Shown in pieces: positions 62,509 through 64,000 of a stretch of DNA of 64,000 nucleotides. The number at the start of each line of letters is the position of its first letter. The first letter of the stretch is position 1. The stretch spans positions 64,202,590 through 64,266,589 of the forward strand of contig CM036759.1 of NCBI GenBank assembly GCA_020796225.1, written 5' to 3'. Under the pieces are notes generated by a model. It was not told where the DNA came from and searched no databases. It worked only from the letters and a program-made list of their open reading frames with translations. The translations under genes were made by a program, and so were the position numbers. The stretch comes from Arion vulgaris. Taxonomy: Eukaryota > Mollusca > Gastropoda > Stylommatophora > Arionidae.

Positions 62509-63085
62509 GAGCTAGATTTATTTTTATTTCTCCACTAAAAATCTGTTGAGAAATTCTCTTCCTGGAACAATCTAATGAGACTAATGGTCCTACATATTTT
62601 TGGTTTTCTCGATGTCTGCTATTTATTTTTGAACACATTTTAAAATATCCCGGCACTGCATTCCCGTCTTAGATTTTCCGAGATACTCCGAGAAGTTTGA
62701 AAATGAATATCACCGGATATGCTTCACTCTCTCATGCTAACTTTTCAACGGAAGCGATCTAGTCTAAAGCTTTCATATTAAAGTGACTGCTTTCAAGATC
62801 TTTTCCCTCTTCAATCCATCTTTGGTGCTTCAATTTGATGCCACTATTTTCAATACATTTGACAGGAAACTCGACATGAAAACACTCAGTGGCTAGTTTT
62901 AGCGGACTGACCTCAATCAGATAATATTATTATTATTATCATTATTATTATTTGAAGAAAATTGAAATATGGAGCGAAATATGTACTTTTGACGAAGCAT
63001 ATTGTGACTCGTAAGAAAACTAAACCACTTCCACACAAGCAGTTTACACAGACTACTAAAAATAAACTGACAGGACACAAAACCA
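62509..63085. other. No recognisable feature
   Basis: ATT repeat at 62925-62952. No supported gene or element. Confidence 0.5.
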
Positions 63086-63274
63086 GGTACTGATGTCCTC
63101 ATAAGAGCAAAGATCCCAAGCGTCAACTCACTGCTGCAGAAGGCTCAAGTGAGATGGGCCGGTCACGTTGCTCGGATGTCTGATAAAGGCATCCCTTAAC
63201 AGTTGATGTATGGTGAGCTTGAAGGAGGCAGACGTTCTGCTGGTGGACAGAGAAAATGCTTTAGAGGCACTTAA

Positions 63275-63369
63275 CTCTTAGTGGACCAGGACAAAAGTCA
63301 CGTTTTTACAAGCACTTTCACGTATTGATAACCAAACGCCACTTAGCGTGGCGCTTGGTCCACTATGAG
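63275..63369. mobile_element. 95-bp TTAA MITE
   Basis: TTAA lies exactly at both sides (63271-63274 and 63370-63373). Ends CTCTTAGTGGACCA and TGGTCCACTATGAG are inverted repeats with one mismatch. The interior has a CGCCAC..GTGGCG hairpin. TTAA targeting points to piggyBac-superfamily enzymes. It interrupts LINE-L. Confidence 0.85.
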
Positions 63370-63390
63370 TTAAAGTATCTATGAAATGCT

Positions 63391-63642
63391 CCTTCTTCTT
63401 CGAGCGCTACATATCGACCACTTGTTAACCACCCTCTGTGATTTGTATATGATCTGAGCGATTGTACCTTGTGTCAGTTATGCGCCTACATGTAGGCCAG
63501 CACATCCGCTTTCTGCGATGCTTTTTATTTACTACGGTAGCTTCTGTAGGTCCTACATCAGTTGCCTCTTACGACATATCTTGTAGGTCGCAGTGGTACT
63601 TTTCTTTGCTCCCCTTGCGAGCCCCGCACCACACGAGCGTTA
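63391..63642 (-). mobile_element. SINE-B inserted in LINE-L
   Basis: TTCTTCTTCGAGCGCTACAT, GTTAACCACCCTCTGTGATT, AGTTGCCTCTTACGACATAT, GGTACTTTTCTTTGCTCCCC and ACCACACGAGCG. AAATGCT at 63384-63390 and 63643-63649 is a 7-bp duplication. Confidence 0.9.
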
Positions 63643-64000
63643 AAATGCTTCGATATAGACACCCTAGGAATCCTTGGCGAAAGATCGCCAAATGTGGCGC
63701 TGTAATAACACAAGAGGAACTCGCATAGCTGAGAATCGTCGTGCCGTTGAGACACAGAAAAAGCGAGCTGCGTGAAAAGACAGAGCGCACAACACCCACA
63801 TGTCTAACCTTGATCATGTATGCCCCACCTGTGGTAGGTACTCTACAATTTCCTCCGCACACACCAGAGAGGGCAGCAGTATACGTATGAGACTGTTGCC
63901 ATCATCGTTTGCGATGGACGGCTATTATGTGGCACACCATGAAATGAAAAGGCTGACATATTTGTGAGTGCTGGGGGGAGTCTAACATAACCACACCAAG

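Larger units (their letters stand above)
63090..63960 (+). mobile_element. LINE-L 3' end, plus, with MITE and SINE-B inside
   Basis: Plus strand: VLIRAKIPSVNSLLQKAQVR, WAGHVARMSDKGIP, QLMYGELEGGRRSAGGQRKC (63090-63270), then after the two inserts RKIAKCGAVITQEELA and LDHVCPTCGRYS, a C2H2-like finger with its first two cysteines intact. Stops interrupt it. Its end is near AMDGYYV at 63930. Confidence 0.87.

Noticed and set aside
1..64000. Centromeric or telomeric satellite domain
   Set aside because: The arrays are many unrelated short families, each 0.2-2 kb, separated by dispersed elements, not one long homogeneous satellite.

Overview
This window is animal nuclear DNA made almost entirely of dispersed retroelements and tandem arrays. 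I see no intact host gene, rRNA or convincing stand-alone tRNA gene, and no prokaryotic signal such as operons, ribosome binding sites or CRISPR. Several unrelated tRNA-derived SINE families, RTE/Jockey-type LINE tails and a Penelope-like element suggest an invertebrate. A lophotrochozoan such as a mollusc is my guess; the sequence alone does not settle it.

I gave local names to the dispersed families. SINE-A (about 440 bp) has a tRNA-like head and a TGAT/AATC tail. SINE-B, B2 and B3 share a central domain (GCATGTCGTAAGAGGCGACT) and, in B and B2, a GAAGAAG-ended 3' part. SINE-C, D, E, G, I, J and K carry tRNA-like heads with A/B-box-like motifs. The LINEs are mostly 5'-truncated 3' ends. The best is a LINE-R copy at 17274-18902 with reverse transcriptase motifs and five frameshifts. 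LINE-F, M, L, N, O, P and Q are shorter fragments. A Penelope-like relic with YIDD reverse transcriptase, CxxC linker and GIY-YIG nuclease lies on the minus strand at 31345-32568. Three short terminal-inverted-repeat elements are present, two of them TTAA-associated.

Layout: 0-10 kb holds SINE-A/B/D/E/C, LINE relics and arrays of 45, 47, 21, 46 and about 22 bp. 10-16 kb holds a TTAA element, a polypyrimidine array, a 26-30 bp array, trinucleotide runs and a 44-bp array. 16-23 kb holds LINE-R inside a 79-bp satellite, a 32-bp array and a TIR element beside a GGAC/CGAC array. 23-33 kb holds a purine array, tetranucleotide blocks, a 1.8-kb 28/29-bp array, a 12-bp array and the Penelope relic. 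33-43 kb holds a 2-kb 18-bp array, SINE-B arrays (73 and 72 bp) and a 21-bp array. 43-64 kb holds many SINE and LINE copies with arrays of 27, 66, 36, 46, 61, 30, 19 and 62 bp.

The main pattern is that many arrays are amplified pieces of the retroelements they sit in. Four SINE-A copies have each amplified a different part of the same tRNA-like head. Three LINE-F copies have each amplified a different segment of one reading frame, while a fourth copy keeps all three unexpanded. One SINE-B copy carries two separate arrays made from adjacent segments. Nested insertions with clear target-site duplications give a local order of events. Many arrays have unit lengths divisible by three, or lack stops, so they give long open frames that should not be read as genes.
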